Shown here: one piece after another, positions 35,852-44,374 of the stretch
Layout of the letters: each line of letters starts with the position of its first letter
Position numbering within the stretch: position 1 is the stretch's first letter
Source of the DNA: Roseburia hominis
Lineage (GTDB): Bacteria; Bacillota; Clostridia; Lachnospirales; Lachnospiraceae
Length of the DNA stretch: 64,000 nt
Assembly (NCBI RefSeq): GCF_021531695.1
Contig: NZ_JADYUI010000006.1
Span: 62,001 to 126,000, forward strand
Direction of reading: 5' to 3'
Notes under the pieces: model-generated
What the model was told of the DNA's origin: nothing
What the model saw: only the letters and a program-made list of their open reading frames with translations
The model's database searches: none
Translations under genes and position numbers: made by a program

Positions 35852-37453
35852 CTAATTTATTTTTTCCAGATAATCTTCCAAATCTTTGCGAACATCCGCC
35901 ACCGTAAGACCGATGATAATCTGAATATCATTATCTTTTTTTACAATTCCACTATTTGGAACAACATTGATTAATTTTTCATCCAATAATTCAGGATTAT
36001 TAACATTCACGCGAAGTCTTGTGAAGCAATTTTCAACAGTATTAATATTCTCTTTTCCACCAAGACCGGCAACGAGGCTTTCCATTTTTCCACCCTCTGC
36101 TTTTGTCTCTATCTTTTCTGTTGCACTTGATATTCCTGTATTTGCTTTGCTTTCTTCTTTCTTATCTTCGCTTGTTCCTTCTGCTACATCTTCACGTCCC
36201 GGTGTCTTGTAATTGAATTTCTTGATAATGAACGAGAATACAACAAAGTATACAATAATCTCAATAGCTCCAAGTACAAACATCATTGGCCAATGAGTCT
36301 TCTCCACACCTGCAGACAGATTCAACAATACAGATGCCAATAAGTTTCCGCCACAGAATGCTGTCACATCACAAATCTTTAATAAAGCAATAAACAAACC
36401 GGCAATTACAGAATGCACGAGATAAAGTACAGGAGCACAGAAAATGAACATAAAGTCAAGTGGCTCTGTAATTGCAGCTAAGCATGCTGTTACTACATTT
36501 GGAATCACGAGAGCTTTTACACGTTTTTTATTCTCTTTATAAGCAGTATGAATAAATGCTGCACCGATTCCAATGTATCCAAACATTTTTGTAAAACCAG
36601 TTGCCATATAGTAAATACTATCTGAGAAACGTTCTACCGGCATCTGAAACTCAGCCATTACAATTGCGTATGCACCGGCAACTGTTGTATCTCCTACCTG
36701 AAGTACTCCTCCCAAATCCGAGAACTGGAATGGTGTATAAATTAAATGATGAAGACCTGTTGGAACTAACAAACGCTCAAGAAATCCATACAAGAAAAGT
36801 CCAAAGGTTCCGGCACCCTTAATCAGTTCAGCAAGAGCTGCGATTCCCTGCTGTGCAAATGGCCAGAGGAAGTTGCTTGCTACACCGAAAACAATACTTA
36901 CAGCAAACATTATTACATATGAAAAACGTGTACCGGAATAAATCTGAAATGCACCCTTAAAATTCTTCTGAAATGTTCGATTGAACACATATCCTGTGAT
37001 ACATCCTAAAATAATTCCACCAAACACACCCATATCCACGCACTGAATACCCAGAATTTCTGCCTGCCCTGTACCGATTAACCCAAGCATTTCTGATGGT
37101 TCTGCAAGTTTTCCCATATGATCAAGCAATACATTAGATGTTTTCAGATAGGTTATGTATGACAAAAATCCGACCAGCGCAGCCTGATGCTTGTCCTTCT
37201 TAGCCAATGCAGCCGGTATTCCGATTGCAAATATAACATGTAAATTGTTAATAAAAAGCATAACCCCCTGATAAAGTATGTCACCGAAAATCTGTATCGG
37301 TTCCCACTTTAAAAATGGCAGCAATCCAGTAACTGTACTATTTGTCAGTAACACCCCAAGCACCATAATCATTCCTGCCACTGCTAAATAGCTTAGTGGC
37401 TGCACCATAGCTTTTGCGAATACCTCAAGGGCATTCATAACTCGTTTTTTCAT
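35852..37453 (-). CDS. PTS alpha-glucoside transporter subunit IICB
   Basis: A 533-aa PTS permease. The IIC domain (about residues 1-430) has around ten membrane segments and the GFLERLLVPTGLHHLIYTPFQF and FPMITEPLDFMF-type (CLAAITEPLDFMFIF) blocks of the glucose/glucoside superfamily. A charged linker follows, then a IIB domain with the phosphorylated cysteine in VENCFTRLRVNV near residue 470. It imports and phosphorylates an alpha-glucoside, with phosphate from the EIIA encoded just upstream. ATG 37453 has AGGAG at good spacing; 37459 is an alternative. Confidence 0.92.
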   Translation of the reverse strand: MKKRVMNALEVFAKAMVQPLSYLAVAGMIMVLGVLLTNSTVTGLLPFLKWEPIQIFGDILYQGVMLFINNLHVIFAIGIPAALAKKDKHQAALVGFLSYITYLKTSNVLLDHMGKLAEPSEMLGLIGTGQAEILGIQCVDMGVFGGIILGCITGYVFNRTFQKNFKGAFQIYSGTRFSYVIMFAVSIVFGVASNFLWPFAQQGIAALAELIKGAGTFGLFLYGFLERLLVPTGLHHLIYTPFQFSDLGGVLQVGDTTVAGAYAIVMAEFQMPVERFSDSIYYMATGFTKMFGYIGIGAAFIHTAYKENKKRVKALVIPNVVTACLAAITEPLDFMFIFCAPVLYLVHSVIAGLFIALLKICDVTAFCGGNLLASVLLNLSAGVEKTHWPMMFVLGAIEIIVYFVVFSFIIKKFNYKTPGREDVAEGTSEDKKEESKANTGISSATEKIETKAEGGKMESLVAGLGGKENINTVENCFTRLRVNVNNPELLDEKLINVVPNSGIVKKDNDIQIIIGLTVADVRKDLEDYLEKIN

Positions 37454-37492
37454 TTTCATCCTCTCCTTTGAATTTATTTTACACGTCTATTT

Positions 37493-37981
37493 CTAGACCT
37501 TTGTACGATATTTAATCACCGCGTCTGTTCCACTTTGAACATGAGCATCCTGCTGCATCTCAACAACCTCATAATCTTCCTGATTTAAAAGAATTAACAT
37601 GGTTGTCATATCGATTCCACGCTCTTTCATCATCTGTTCATCATAAGAAATAACCGGTTCTCCTTTTTTTAGAGATGCACCCGCCTCTGCGTGCACAGTA
37701 AATCCCTCCCCCTGAAGCGCAACTGTATCAATGCCAATATGAACCATTATTTCCAACCCATCTTCCCTTGTCATTCCAAAGGCATGTCTGGTTGTTGCCA
37801 CCATCGTAAGTACACCATCACACGGTGCAACAATTACATTTTTTTCCGGAATAATTGCAATTCCATCTCCCATAGTTTTCCCTGCAAATGCAGGATCATT
37901 TACCTGTTCAAGAGGAATGCATTTTCCATCCGTTACGGCTGCAAGTTCCTTTCCGGAACGTTTTTTAAAAATTTCAAACAT
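37493..37981 (-). CDS. PTS glucose-type subunit IIA
   Basis: A 162-aa EIIA of the Crr type that passes phosphate from HPr to the IIB domain. The active-site histidine lies in IMVHIGIDTVAL (near residue 76), with the upstream partner histidine in TRHAFGM. The family N-terminus is visible in KCIPLEQVNDPAFAGKTMGDGIAI. The ATG at 37981 is chosen for AAGGAGG 9 nt upstream; it is 1 nt from the licT stop. It serves the adjacent EIICB, which lacks a IIA domain. Confidence 0.94.
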   Translation of the reverse strand: MFEIFKKRSGKELAAVTDGKCIPLEQVNDPAFAGKTMGDGIAIIPEKNVIVAPCDGVLTMVATTRHAFGMTREDGLEIMVHIGIDTVALQGEGFTVHAEAGASLKKGEPVISYDEQMMKERGIDMTTMLILLNQEDYEVVEMQQDAHVQSGTDAVIKYRTKV

Positions 37982-37982
37982 T

Positions 37983-38858
37983 CTATTTATCCTCCTTTTT
38001 ATTTGTATTCTCACAATCATCTTCATTATCTTTTTTGAATATTCTTCGAATATGAATTGCCAAATACATTATTTCCTCACGGCTCACATTTACACCATGT
38101 TTCTCGCTGATAAATGCAGCAATCTTTTGACTGCATGCATATTCTTTTGGATACTTACTCTCTATTACATCCGCAAGTTCCGTTTCATCATCTCTCCACT
38201 GTTCTTTCCGATAAACACGTCTTGCAAAAAATTTCAGATGCGTAATGAACCGCTCATAATACATACTGTCCTCATTAATTGGAGTTCCAAATTCTTCGCT
38301 AATCATCTGAAGACTCTTTTGGATAATTGATGTAATTGCATAAGTATCATCTGCGCTTAAATCATACTGTGCATTCACAAAATGCAATGCAATAAATCCC
38401 GCTTCATCCGATGCAAATTTTACACCCAAACGCTCTTGTAAAATTTGCAAAGCATACTCACCTACCGCATATTCTCTACGGTAAAATTCCTTAATTTCAT
38501 TGAGTAGCGCATTCGGAAGCTGTATCCCATTCCGATAACGCTCAATTGCAAAATTAATATGATCCGTCAATGCAACATAGATACTCTGATTTAATTTCAT
38601 TTCGTAGGTACGTTTGGCATATGCTATGATGTCAGTAGATATCTCCATATGTTCAAGTGGCATATCCGCTATCATCTCTTGAAACTGTTTGGAAAGCGAA
38701 CTGCTCTCAATGTAAAAAACTTTTTCTATTTTATTCTCATCAATGACATCGCCTGCCTTTGCCTTAAACCCAATACCGCGTCCCATAATTACGACTTCCC
38801 GGTTTTTATCATCAAAAGCGGAAAGTACGTTGTTGTTAATAACCTTGTGTATATTCAT
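37983..38858 (-). CDS. licT: BglG/LicT family transcriptional antiterminator
   Basis: A 291-aa RNA-binding antiterminator. The N-terminal co-antiterminator domain reads MNIHKVINNNVLSAFDDKNREVVIMGRGIGFKAKAGD (residues 1-60). Two PRD domains follow, each with conserved histidines (NFAIERY..., AGFIALHFVNAQYDL, ARRVYRKEQW, YLAIHIRRIF), which PTS phosphorylation would control. An RNA target and terminator lie upstream in its own leader, so it should autoregulate the operon. LicT proteins are best known for beta-glucosides; here the hydrolase is of the alpha type. Its ATG overlaps the stop of a 40-codon reading frame. Confidence 0.93.
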   Translation of the reverse strand: MNIHKVINNNVLSAFDDKNREVVIMGRGIGFKAKAGDVIDENKIEKVFYIESSSLSKQFQEMIADMPLEHMEISTDIIAYAKRTYEMKLNQSIYVALTDHINFAIERYRNGIQLPNALLNEIKEFYRREYAVGEYALQILQERLGVKFASDEAGFIALHFVNAQYDLSADDTYAITSIIQKSLQMISEEFGTPINEDSMYYERFITHLKFFARRVYRKEQWRDDETELADVIESKYPKEYACSQKIAAFISEKHGVNVSREEIMYLAIHIRRIFKKDNEDDCENTNKKEDK

Positions 38859-38977
38859 TCTGCTTTCCCTTTCACGATTTTATCAAACGTTTCTAAGTTA
38901 TTTTCAAAAAAGCTTTTCATTCCAGCACATGCGATTTCTTCATCTTCATTTCCTCCCTTATTTTTTGCTTCTGCCAC
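38855..38977 (-). CDS. Possible small protein upstream of licT
   Basis: A 40-codon frame beginning with GTG (VAEAKNKGGNEDEEIACAG...), with AGGA 8 nt upstream, ends in TGA that overlaps the licT ATG (ATGA). The product would be acidic at first, then FFENNLETFDKIVKGKAE. It lies after the leader terminator, so it would be made only on antiterminated transcripts. It may serve translational coupling of licT. I recognise no family, and the frame could be fortuitous. Confidence 0.35.
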   Translation of the reverse strand: MAEAKNKGGNEDEEIACAGMKSFFENNLETFDKIVKGKAE

Positions 38978-39006
38978 TCGATTTTCCTCGCTACTCGCTT
39001 AAATAA

Positions 39007-39056
39007 AAAAACCAGAAAACAAACACATCTGCATAAATGTGCTATATTTTCTGGTT
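39007..39056 (-). terminator. Leader terminator of the licT operon
   Basis: Minus strand: AACCAGAAAA (39047-39056) pairs with TTTTCTGGTT (39010-39019), followed by seven T. The 5' arm overlaps the 3' part of the RAT, as needed for antitermination. Confidence 0.87.
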
Positions 39057-39083
39057 TAGTGCATTATACAATGCGAACTATCC
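39053..39083 (-). promoter_or_regulatory. Ribonucleic antiterminator (RAT) target of LicT
   Basis: The minus strand has GGATAGTT, then the stem GCATT-GTAT-AATGC, then ACTAAACC. This matches the layout of known LicT/BglG RATs (GGATTGTT, short stem, AAACC), and it overlaps the terminator arm by a few bases. Confidence 0.82.
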
Positions 39084-39097
39084 TTCAACTTGTATTA

Positions 39098-39126
39098 AGT
39101 ATAAGTCTTTTTCACAAATCTGTCAA
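39098..39126 (-). promoter_or_regulatory. Promoter of the licT operon
   Basis: Minus strand TTGACA (39121-39126) and TATACT (39098-39103) are spaced 17 bp, about 15 bp upstream of the RAT. Confidence 0.85.
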
Positions 39127-39275
39127 TATTTTATTGGTATTATACATTTTTTTATGCAATATATACAATATCAAAGTTTCCTTTTTGTGGGTTCTGCTAT
39201 CATCATTGAGCCATAAAATATTTCTCTGCTTTAGATATATTCCGGTATATACTCGCAGGTAGCAAATCTAAATAA

Positions 39276-40067
39276 TCAATTCCTTGTTCCGTCTGCATCC
39301 AGAAGCGTGGTTTTTGTTGCCACAATCAGATATCTATGTATTGTTCCCTGAACAAATCCATTTTTGTCAACTTCTTCCTGCATCCTCAATAATTGTTTCA
39401 AGCACTTATCCACAGAAAAATTTGGAAACTCCCATTCTATAATGTGAGCAAACCATACAAATGCACCCACATCGTAAAAATAAATAGGTCTATATGCTTC
39501 TTCGGCTCTTAAGATTTTAAATCCTGCTTTTTCAAATTTTCTCTGTTGTGTTTTAAGATTCAAATCCGGAAATGGTTTTTTTGTGCCTTCCAGCACCATT
39601 TCGACTAAATCTCTTTCATTGTCTCCTCCAACCTGTTCCGTAATAAACACTCCATTTTTTCGCAACAACCTAAATATTTCTGTTGGTGCAAACTCTCCAT
39701 GTCTATTAATCATAATATCAAAGGAATCATCTTCAAATGGTATATCATTCGGGTTTTGGCATTCTCTAAAATCAATACCAAGCGGTAATAATTTATCTTT
39801 ACATATTTCAACATTGGGAGCATATCCCTCTGTTGCAGAAGTTTTATCATATGGATGTTTCAATGATAATAAGAACTCTCCACCACCAGTATCATAATCC
39901 ATCATTTTCATATCAGGAGATAGATACCCTCTGACTATCTTCTCATAATCCCACGGCAAATCTTTTTCTTCTTCATATCTTCCGTAAATATGTGAAAAAT
40001 CCCATCCTTGAATATGTGCTATTTCCTCTTCCTGTTTCCATATCTTTTTTAAATATTCTTCCTTCAT
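39276..40067 (-). CDS. Class I SAM-dependent methyltransferase
   Basis: A 263-aa methyltransferase. The SAM-binding region is MMDYDTGGGEFLLSL (motif I, near residues 60-74), with TSATEGYAPNVEIC (motif II) and PFEDDSFDIMINRHGEF (motif IV). Residues 190-263 are a substrate domain. The target, small molecule or RNA, is unknown. ATG 40067 has AAAGGAAG upstream; 40085 is less favoured. A short leader frame and a hairpin lie upstream (40107-40207). Its 3' end is duplicated 5 kb away at 34329. Confidence 0.83.
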   Translation of the reverse strand: MKEEYLKKIWKQEEEIAHIQGWDFSHIYGRYEEEKDLPWDYEKIVRGYLSPDMKMMDYDTGGGEFLLSLKHPYDKTSATEGYAPNVEICKDKLLPLGIDFRECQNPNDIPFEDDSFDIMINRHGEFAPTEIFRLLRKNGVFITEQVGGDNERDLVEMVLEGTKKPFPDLNLKTQQRKFEKAGFKILRAEEAYRPIYFYDVGAFVWFAHIIEWEFPNFSVDKCLKQLLRMQEEVDKNGFVQGTIHRYLIVATKTTLLDADGTRN

Positions 40068-40106
40068 AAAACTGCTTCCTTTCAAATAAAATAGTCTATT
40101 TTATAA

Positions 40107-40186
40107 TCGGTGCAGTCTCTGACAACATAAGCAATTTGCCTGAATTAACCTCGATACAATCTGCTGTCAGTTTAAAACTGCACCGA
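40107..40186 (-). promoter_or_regulatory. Hairpin in the methyltransferase 5' leader
   Basis: TCGGTGCAGT (40107-40116) pairs perfectly with ACTGCACCGA (40177-40186); inside it CTGACA (40119-40124) pairs with TGTCAG (40165-40170). On the minus strand the first arm overlaps the last codons of the leader frame. Confidence 0.6.
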
Positions 40187-40207
40187 GTATTTAATTCGTT
40201 TTCTCAC
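40172..40207 (-). CDS. Putative 11-residue leader peptide before the methyltransferase
   Basis: A GTG start with a perfect AAGGAGG 7 nt upstream (40215-40221) encodes a basic peptide, (M)RKRIKYSVQF, ending in TAA. Its last four codons form the 5' arm of the hairpin. The layout resembles leader-peptide attenuators, in which ribosome position controls folding of the RNA before a resistance methyltransferase. Function is inferred only. Confidence 0.4.
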   Translation of the reverse strand: MRKRIKYSVQF

Positions 40208-40225
40208 CTTAAAACCTCCTTAAAA

Positions 40226-40240
40226 GTAAAGCGGACATTC
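40226..40240. repeat. GTAAAGCGGACATTC repeat, copy 2
   Basis: Identical to copies at 22280 and 52255; here it lies 16 bp from the stop of the truncated antitoxin. Confidence 0.6.
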
Positions 40241-40255
40241 ATTTATTTGATTTTT

Positions 40256-40354
40256 TCACTGCATAATATCAGAAAATTCTACTTTTGTAGCATGGCAGGC
40301 ATCTGATATATCATTTGTATTTCTTAAATCTGTGATTGGTCTAATCTGTGACAT
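40256..40354 (-). pseudogene. Truncated Phd/YefM-type antitoxin
   Basis: A 32-residue frame starts MSQIRPITDLRNTNDISDAC, after AGAGGTG. It matches the first part of the intact antitoxin at 41099-41359 (MPQIIPIKDLKNTSEISDMC). After HATK the sequence departs into VEFSDIMQ and stops, where the intact protein continues with EEPIYITKNGYGDM. No toxin follows it. Confidence 0.8.
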
Positions 40355-40449
40355 AACACACCTCTTTCTTTGTACGTTATTCTAACATAATTATATACAT
40401 TTTATAATTATTATATCTAAAAGCGCCCGTAATGTAAATTTTCAAACAA

Positions 40450-40494
40450 AAAGAGCATTGCTTATCCAAATACATTTGGAACGCAATACTCTTT
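40450..40494. terminator. Bidirectional hairpin terminator
   Basis: AAAGAGCATTGC pairs with GCAATACTCTTT (one C/A mismatch), with an inner AAATACATTT segment. T and A runs lie on the two sides. Confidence 0.65.
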
Positions 40495-40555
40495 CTGCTT
40501 TTATTTTCGCATATTTTATGCTACAACTTCACACCTTATTCGCGCATATTCCCGC

Positions 40556-40607
40556 TCGGCTACGTTCGTGCTATTCGTTCATGTTAGCTAATTTTTTTGC
40601 CTGATCG
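40556..40607. repeat. Duplicated prfA 3' end (copy away from the gene)
   Basis: These 52 bp are identical but for one base to 41437-41488, which covers the last 11 codons of prfA and about 20 bp after its stop. The toxin-antitoxin genes lie between the two direct copies. Confidence 0.9.
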
Positions 40608-40797
40608 CGGTCACGAAACAATGGTCTCTAAATTTATAGGCTCAGAGCATATACCTCTACCAAAACAGACACAAAACAAAAGCATCCATTACTACCCCGC
40701 CCAATGCTATCAATACAAAATCTACCAGTTACATTCCATTTCTCCAATAGAACTTCACATTATAAAAAGCAGCTTGCGATAATATTACATTGTCCTA

Positions 40798-41109
40798 TTA
40801 TAACTTACTCTGATAATTTTCCAATTGATGAAAAACACCGACAACATTTACAACCTCTGCTCTTACATCAAAAATAACAACATAGTCCATCTGTGGAACA
40901 ACTGCTTCATGGTATCCCTTATTTGTTAAATAGCTATCTCTACTAGGCGGAAATTGAAGAGGATTCGTTTCTAGCCTGTCATAAATACTATCAATACCAT
41001 CAAGCAGATGTTTTGCAGCTTGCTCGCTTTTTAAACGATAAATCAGATAATATATCAGATTATTAAGCAATTCATCTGCATATTCTGAAATAACCAATTT
41101 ATAACCCAT
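40798..41109 (-). CDS. RelE/ParE-type toxin
   Basis: A 103-aa toxin of the RelE/ParE superfamily (YKLVISEYADELLNNLIYYLIYRLKSEQAAKHLLDGIDSIYDRLETNPLQFP...VVIFDVRAEVVNVVGVFHQLENY). The VVNVVGVFH strand and the preceding helix pair are typical. Whether it acts on ribosome-bound mRNA or on gyrase cannot be told from sequence. The ATG at 41109 overlaps the end of the antitoxin gene by 11 nt (an earlier frame extension to 41145 is not needed). Confidence 0.88.
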   Translation of the reverse strand: MGYKLVISEYADELLNNLIYYLIYRLKSEQAAKHLLDGIDSIYDRLETNPLQFPPSRDSYLTNKGYHEAVVPQMDYVVIFDVRAEVVNVVGVFHQLENYQSKL

Positions 41110-41359
41110 ACTTTGCTCTCGTTTCTCTAAGTGCTGTTCTGGCATCTTTTACCTGACCTGCCTCAATCTGCTTTTCAGAAATTTCAATATCTCTATACAT
41201 TGTGAGTTGCTTCAGTGTAGACTCATAAGTTTCCATACTCATAATGACCATATCGCCATAACCATTTTTCGTAATGTAAATAGGTTCTTCTGCTTTGTGA
41301 CACATATCAGAAATCTCTGATGTATTTTTTAAATCCTTAATTGGAATAATCTGTGGCAT
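41099..41359 (-). CDS. Phd/YefM family antitoxin
   Basis: An 86-aa antitoxin. The N-terminal DNA-binding fold shows MPQIIPIKDLKNTSEISDMCHKAEEPIYITKNGYGDMVIMSMETYES, and the C-terminal tail (DIEISEKQIEAGQVKDARTALRETRAKYG) should wrap the toxin. AGGAGG lies 9 nt before the ATG. It represses its own promoter in known systems, alone and with the toxin. The pair lies between two copies of the prfA 3' end and so looks like an acquired module. Confidence 0.92.
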   Translation of the reverse strand: MPQIIPIKDLKNTSEISDMCHKAEEPIYITKNGYGDMVIMSMETYESTLKQLTMYRDIEISEKQIEAGQVKDARTALRETRAKYGL

Positions 41360-41436
41360 AAGTAGCACCTCCTAACTATGGGTTAATTATACCATAATTA
41401 TATCCTTTTTCAACACTTATATTCGTATATTTCCAA

Positions 41437-41488
41437 TCGGCTACGTTCGTGCTATTCGTTCATGTTAGCTAATTTTTTTGCCTGGTCG
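41437..41488. repeat. prfA 3' end, genic copy of the 52-bp direct repeat
   Basis: Pairs with 40556-40607 (one mismatch); about 880 bp apart. Confidence 0.9.
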
Positions 41489-42522
41489 GCAGCAATGCAG
41501 GCATCTATAATCTCCTGAATATCACCATTCATAATTTTATCTAATTTATATAAGGTCAGATTGATGCGGTGATCCGTCACACGCCCCTGCGGGAAGTTAT
41601 AGGTTCTGATTTTTTCAGAACGATCTCCGGTTCCAATCTGGCTTCTTCTTGCCTCGGCTTCGGCATCATGTGCTTTCTGGCACTCCATATCATAAAGTTT
41701 TGCACGAAGTAAAGCAAATGCCTTTGCCTTATTCTGTAACTGTGACTTTTCCGTCTGACTGTAAATGACAATTCCGGTCGGATAATGCGTTAGACGAACG
41801 GCAGAATCCGTCGTATTGACACACTGTCCACCATTTCCGGATGCACGCATGACATCGATACGAACATCTTTTTCATCAATTTGAACATCTACTTCCTCAG
41901 CTTCCGGCATAACGGCAACACTAATCGTAGATGTATGAATACGTCCACCGGACTCTGTCTCCGGCACACGCTGTACACGATGTACACCGGATTCATACTT
42001 CATAACAGAATAAGCCCCCTGACCGGTAATCATAAAGTTGACGCTCTTCATTCCGCCAATTCCAATCTCTTCACACTCAAGAGTCTCGACTTTCCAGTGT
42101 CTACTCTCTGCATAATGTACATACATACGATAGATTTCTGCTGCAAAAAGTGCTGCTTCATCTCCACCGGCACCGGCACGGATTTCCACAATAACGTTTT
42201 TATCATCATTCGGGTCCTTCGGAAGCAGGAGAATCTTAAGCTTTCCTTCCAATTCCTCGACCTTTGCCTTGGATTCATTTAATTCCTCCTTGGCAAGTTC
42301 ACGCATCTCCTCGTCACTTTCCTCTTCTAACATTGCAAGTGATTCTTCTATATTCTGCTTATTCTGCTTATATTCCTTATAAGTCTCGACAACCGGTGTC
42401 AGGTCGCTTTGCTCTTTCATTAGTTTGCGAAAACGATTTGGATCATTTGCAACATCCGGCTCACTTAATTCACTCATTAATTCTTCATAGCGAACCAACG
42501 TATCTTCTAATTTATCAAACAT
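41452..42522 (-). CDS. prfA: Peptide chain release factor 1
   Basis: A 356-aa class I release factor that ends translation at UAA and UAG. The peptidyl-transferase motif GGQ is in [21 protein letters not shown] (near residue 229), preceded by the [16 protein letters not shown] block. The stop-recognition region lies around [18 protein letters not shown]. The N-terminal coiled region begins [16 protein letters not shown]. PrmC, which methylates the GGQ glutamine, is encoded 2 nt upstream in the same operon. Confidence 0.97.
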   Translation of the reverse strand: MFDKLEDTLVRYEELMSELSEPDVANDPNRFRKLMKEQSDLTPVVETYKEYKQNKQNIEESLAMLEEESDEEMRELAKEELNESKAKVEELEGKLKILLLPKDPNDDKNVIVEIRAGAGGDEAALFAAEIYRMYVHYAESRHWKVETLECEEIGIGGMKSVNFMITGQGAYSVMKYESGVHRVQRVPETESGGRIHTSTISVAVMPEAEEVDVQIDEKDVRIDVMRASGNGGQCVNTTDSAVRLTHYPTGIVIYSQTEKSQLQNKAKAFALLRAKLYDMECQKAHDAEAEARRSQIGTGDRSEKIRTYNFPQGRVTDHRINLTLYKLDKIMNGDIQEIIDACIAADQAKKLANMNE

Positions 42523-42524
42523 AA

Positions 42525-43352
42525 CTATTTCCTTCCTTTTACTACACGATCCAGCCCTGCCAGATCCTTTATCACAACAACATCAGAGAAACCTCTTTGC
42601 TTCATCAAATCCGAAACAGCCTTTCCCTGATCATACCCGATTTCCAAACATAACTGTCCATCCGGATTTAAGTAATCCACACTTTTTTCTATAATAATAC
42701 GGTAAAAATACAACCCATCTTCTTTTCCATCTAACGCTTCTACCGGCTCAAAATCCCTGACTTCCGGCATCAGTGTCGCAATCTCCGCCGTCGCAATATA
42801 GGGTGGATTTGATACAATAACATCAAATTTTCCGGTGATATGATCGAATAAATCACTTCGTTCCAACTCTACTTCCACATCATTTCTCCTGGCATTTTCT
42901 TTTGCCACCAAAAGTGCCTGTTTTGAGATATCGCTGCCATAACAGATAATATCCGGCACATTTTTGGCAATGCTTATGATAATGCATCCGGAGCCTGTAC
43001 ATAAGTCTAATACTTTCATTCCGGGTTTAATAGATTTAAGTGCTTCCTCTACTAATGTTTCTGTATCCTGCCTTGGAATCAGCACATTGGAATTGACTTT
43101 AAACTTCAATCCCATAAACTCCTGCTCTCCAATAATATATTGTAAAGGAACATGCTCTGCGCGCTTTCTTAACGCAATCTGAAACGTACCGAACTGTTCT
43201 TCCGTCATCTCCTCGTTTTCATGAAGATAATAATAATTTCGGTCAATATCACAGGCCATCTGCAATAAATACCACGCATCGAGCTTCGCATCTGTGATTT
43301 CTTCTTTTTCTAATTCTTTTGTACCAGTCTCTAATGCCTCACGATATGTCAT
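42525..43352 (-). CDS. prmC: Release factor glutamine methyltransferase PrmC
   Basis: A 275-aa N5-glutamine methyltransferase acting on the GGQ motif of RF1 and RF2. The SAM site is [22 protein letters not shown] and the catalytic NPPY is in [14 protein letters not shown]. The N-terminal helical domain ([29 protein letters not shown]) binds the factor. The ATG at 43352 is chosen because the earlier frame runs into DUF1385; it overlaps that gene's end by 14 nt. Confidence 0.95.
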   Translation of the reverse strand: MTYREALETGTKELEKEEITDAKLDAWYLLQMACDIDRNYYYLHENEEMTEEQFGTFQIALRKRAEHVPLQYIIGEQEFMGLKFKVNSNVLIPRQDTETLVEEALKSIKPGMKVLDLCTGSGCIIISIAKNVPDIICYGSDISKQALLVAKENARRNDVEVELERSDLFDHITGKFDVIVSNPPYIATAEIATLMPEVRDFEPVEALDGKEDGLYFYRIIIEKSVDYLNPDGQLCLEIGYDQGKAVSDLMKQRGFSDVVVIKDLAGLDRVVKGRK

Positions 43353-44265
43353 GGATTTTTTCTTCCTCCTGATATGCCTTCCAGTCAAAAACCGCCTCAA
43401 CCGAAGCAATTCCCACTTCAATCATCGCATCATCGGGTTCCCTTGTTGTGAGATTCTGAAGCCACAATCCCGGTTTACTCAAGAAATTTACAATTACATT
43501 GTCACTTCTTCCGGCAAGCCTTATAAATTCATACGAAACACCTGCAATAACCGGAATCAGTGCCAGGCGTAAAAGAAGGCGTAATACTCCTGAATCAACC
43601 TTTATAAATGCAAAAAAGATAATACTCACAATCATAACAAACAATAAGAAACTGGTTCCGCAGCGTTTATGCTGTCTGGAACTTTTCCGTACATTTTCTA
43701 CCGTAAGTTCCATTCCATGCTCAATACAGTTAATGCACTTATGCTCTGCACCATGATACATAAATACGCGCTTAATGTCTTCCATCAGTGAAATGACCAC
43801 TACATATCCAACAAATATAGCCAGACGAATCACACCTTCTATTACTGCAAGCACTGTCTTTGATGCAATAAATCTCTGGAAAAGTAAAGAAATGTAATAA
43901 GGTAATACCATAAAAATACCAACCGCTAAAATAATAGAGAAAACAACGGTAAGGCCCATTCCCTCATTTTCCTTTTTCCCACTATCCTCTGATTCACTTT
44001 TCTTCTGATTCTCTTCCTCATCTTCAAAAAAAGAAGCAGAATACATTAAAGAACGCATACCAAGGACAAGCGAATCTATAAAATTAAGTACACCTCGTAT
44101 AATCGGTGCCTTTTTTAATGTCTCATTTTTTATAATTCCTTTATAATCAAAAGATTCTACGGAAATCTCCTGATCGGGCTTTCGGACTGCCACAGCATAA
44201 CGGTCACCGTTTTTCATCATAACGCCTTCCATTACTGCCTGACCACCAATTCCTGAATATCGCAT
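43339..44265 (-). CDS. DUF1385 membrane protein
   Basis: A 308-aa conserved Firmicutes protein. The start is typical (MRYSGIGGQAVMEGVMMKNGDRYAVAVRKPD). A central block YHGAEHKCINCIEHGMELTVENVRKSSRQHKRCGTSFLLFVMI contains histidines and cysteines that could bind metal. About four membrane segments flank it. Its biochemical role is not known. It sits in the conserved rpmE-DUF1385-prmC-prfA order of clostridia. ATG 44265 has AAAGAGG upstream. Confidence 0.92.
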   Translation of the reverse strand: MRYSGIGGQAVMEGVMMKNGDRYAVAVRKPDQEISVESFDYKGIIKNETLKKAPIIRGVLNFIDSLVLGMRSLMYSASFFEDEEENQKKSESEDSGKKENEGMGLTVVFSIILAVGIFMVLPYYISLLFQRFIASKTVLAVIEGVIRLAIFVGYVVVISLMEDIKRVFMYHGAEHKCINCIEHGMELTVENVRKSSRQHKRCGTSFLLFVMIVSIIFFAFIKVDSGVLRLLLRLALIPVIAGVSYEFIRLAGRSDNVIVNFLSKPGLWLQNLTTREPDDAMIEVGIASVEAVFDWKAYQEEEKIHDIS

Positions 44266-44320
44266 GAATAACCTCTTTCCATCCAACGACTTATTCTAAA
44301 AATGTATCTTTTGTTTTCTT

Positions 44321-44353
44321 AAAAAAAGGTTGAGATTTCACAACCTCAACCTT
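44321..44353 (-). terminator. Terminator or attenuator after rpmE
   Basis: Minus strand AAGGTTGAG pairs with CTCAACCTT around a 10-nt loop, followed by a seven-T run. Confidence 0.85.
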
Positions 44354-44374
44354 ATCGTCATAACAATCTGTTAC

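Noticed and set aside
40597-40782. 61-codon plus-strand frame beside the prfA tail copy
   Set aside because: No ribosome site or family, and it begins inside the duplicated prfA end.
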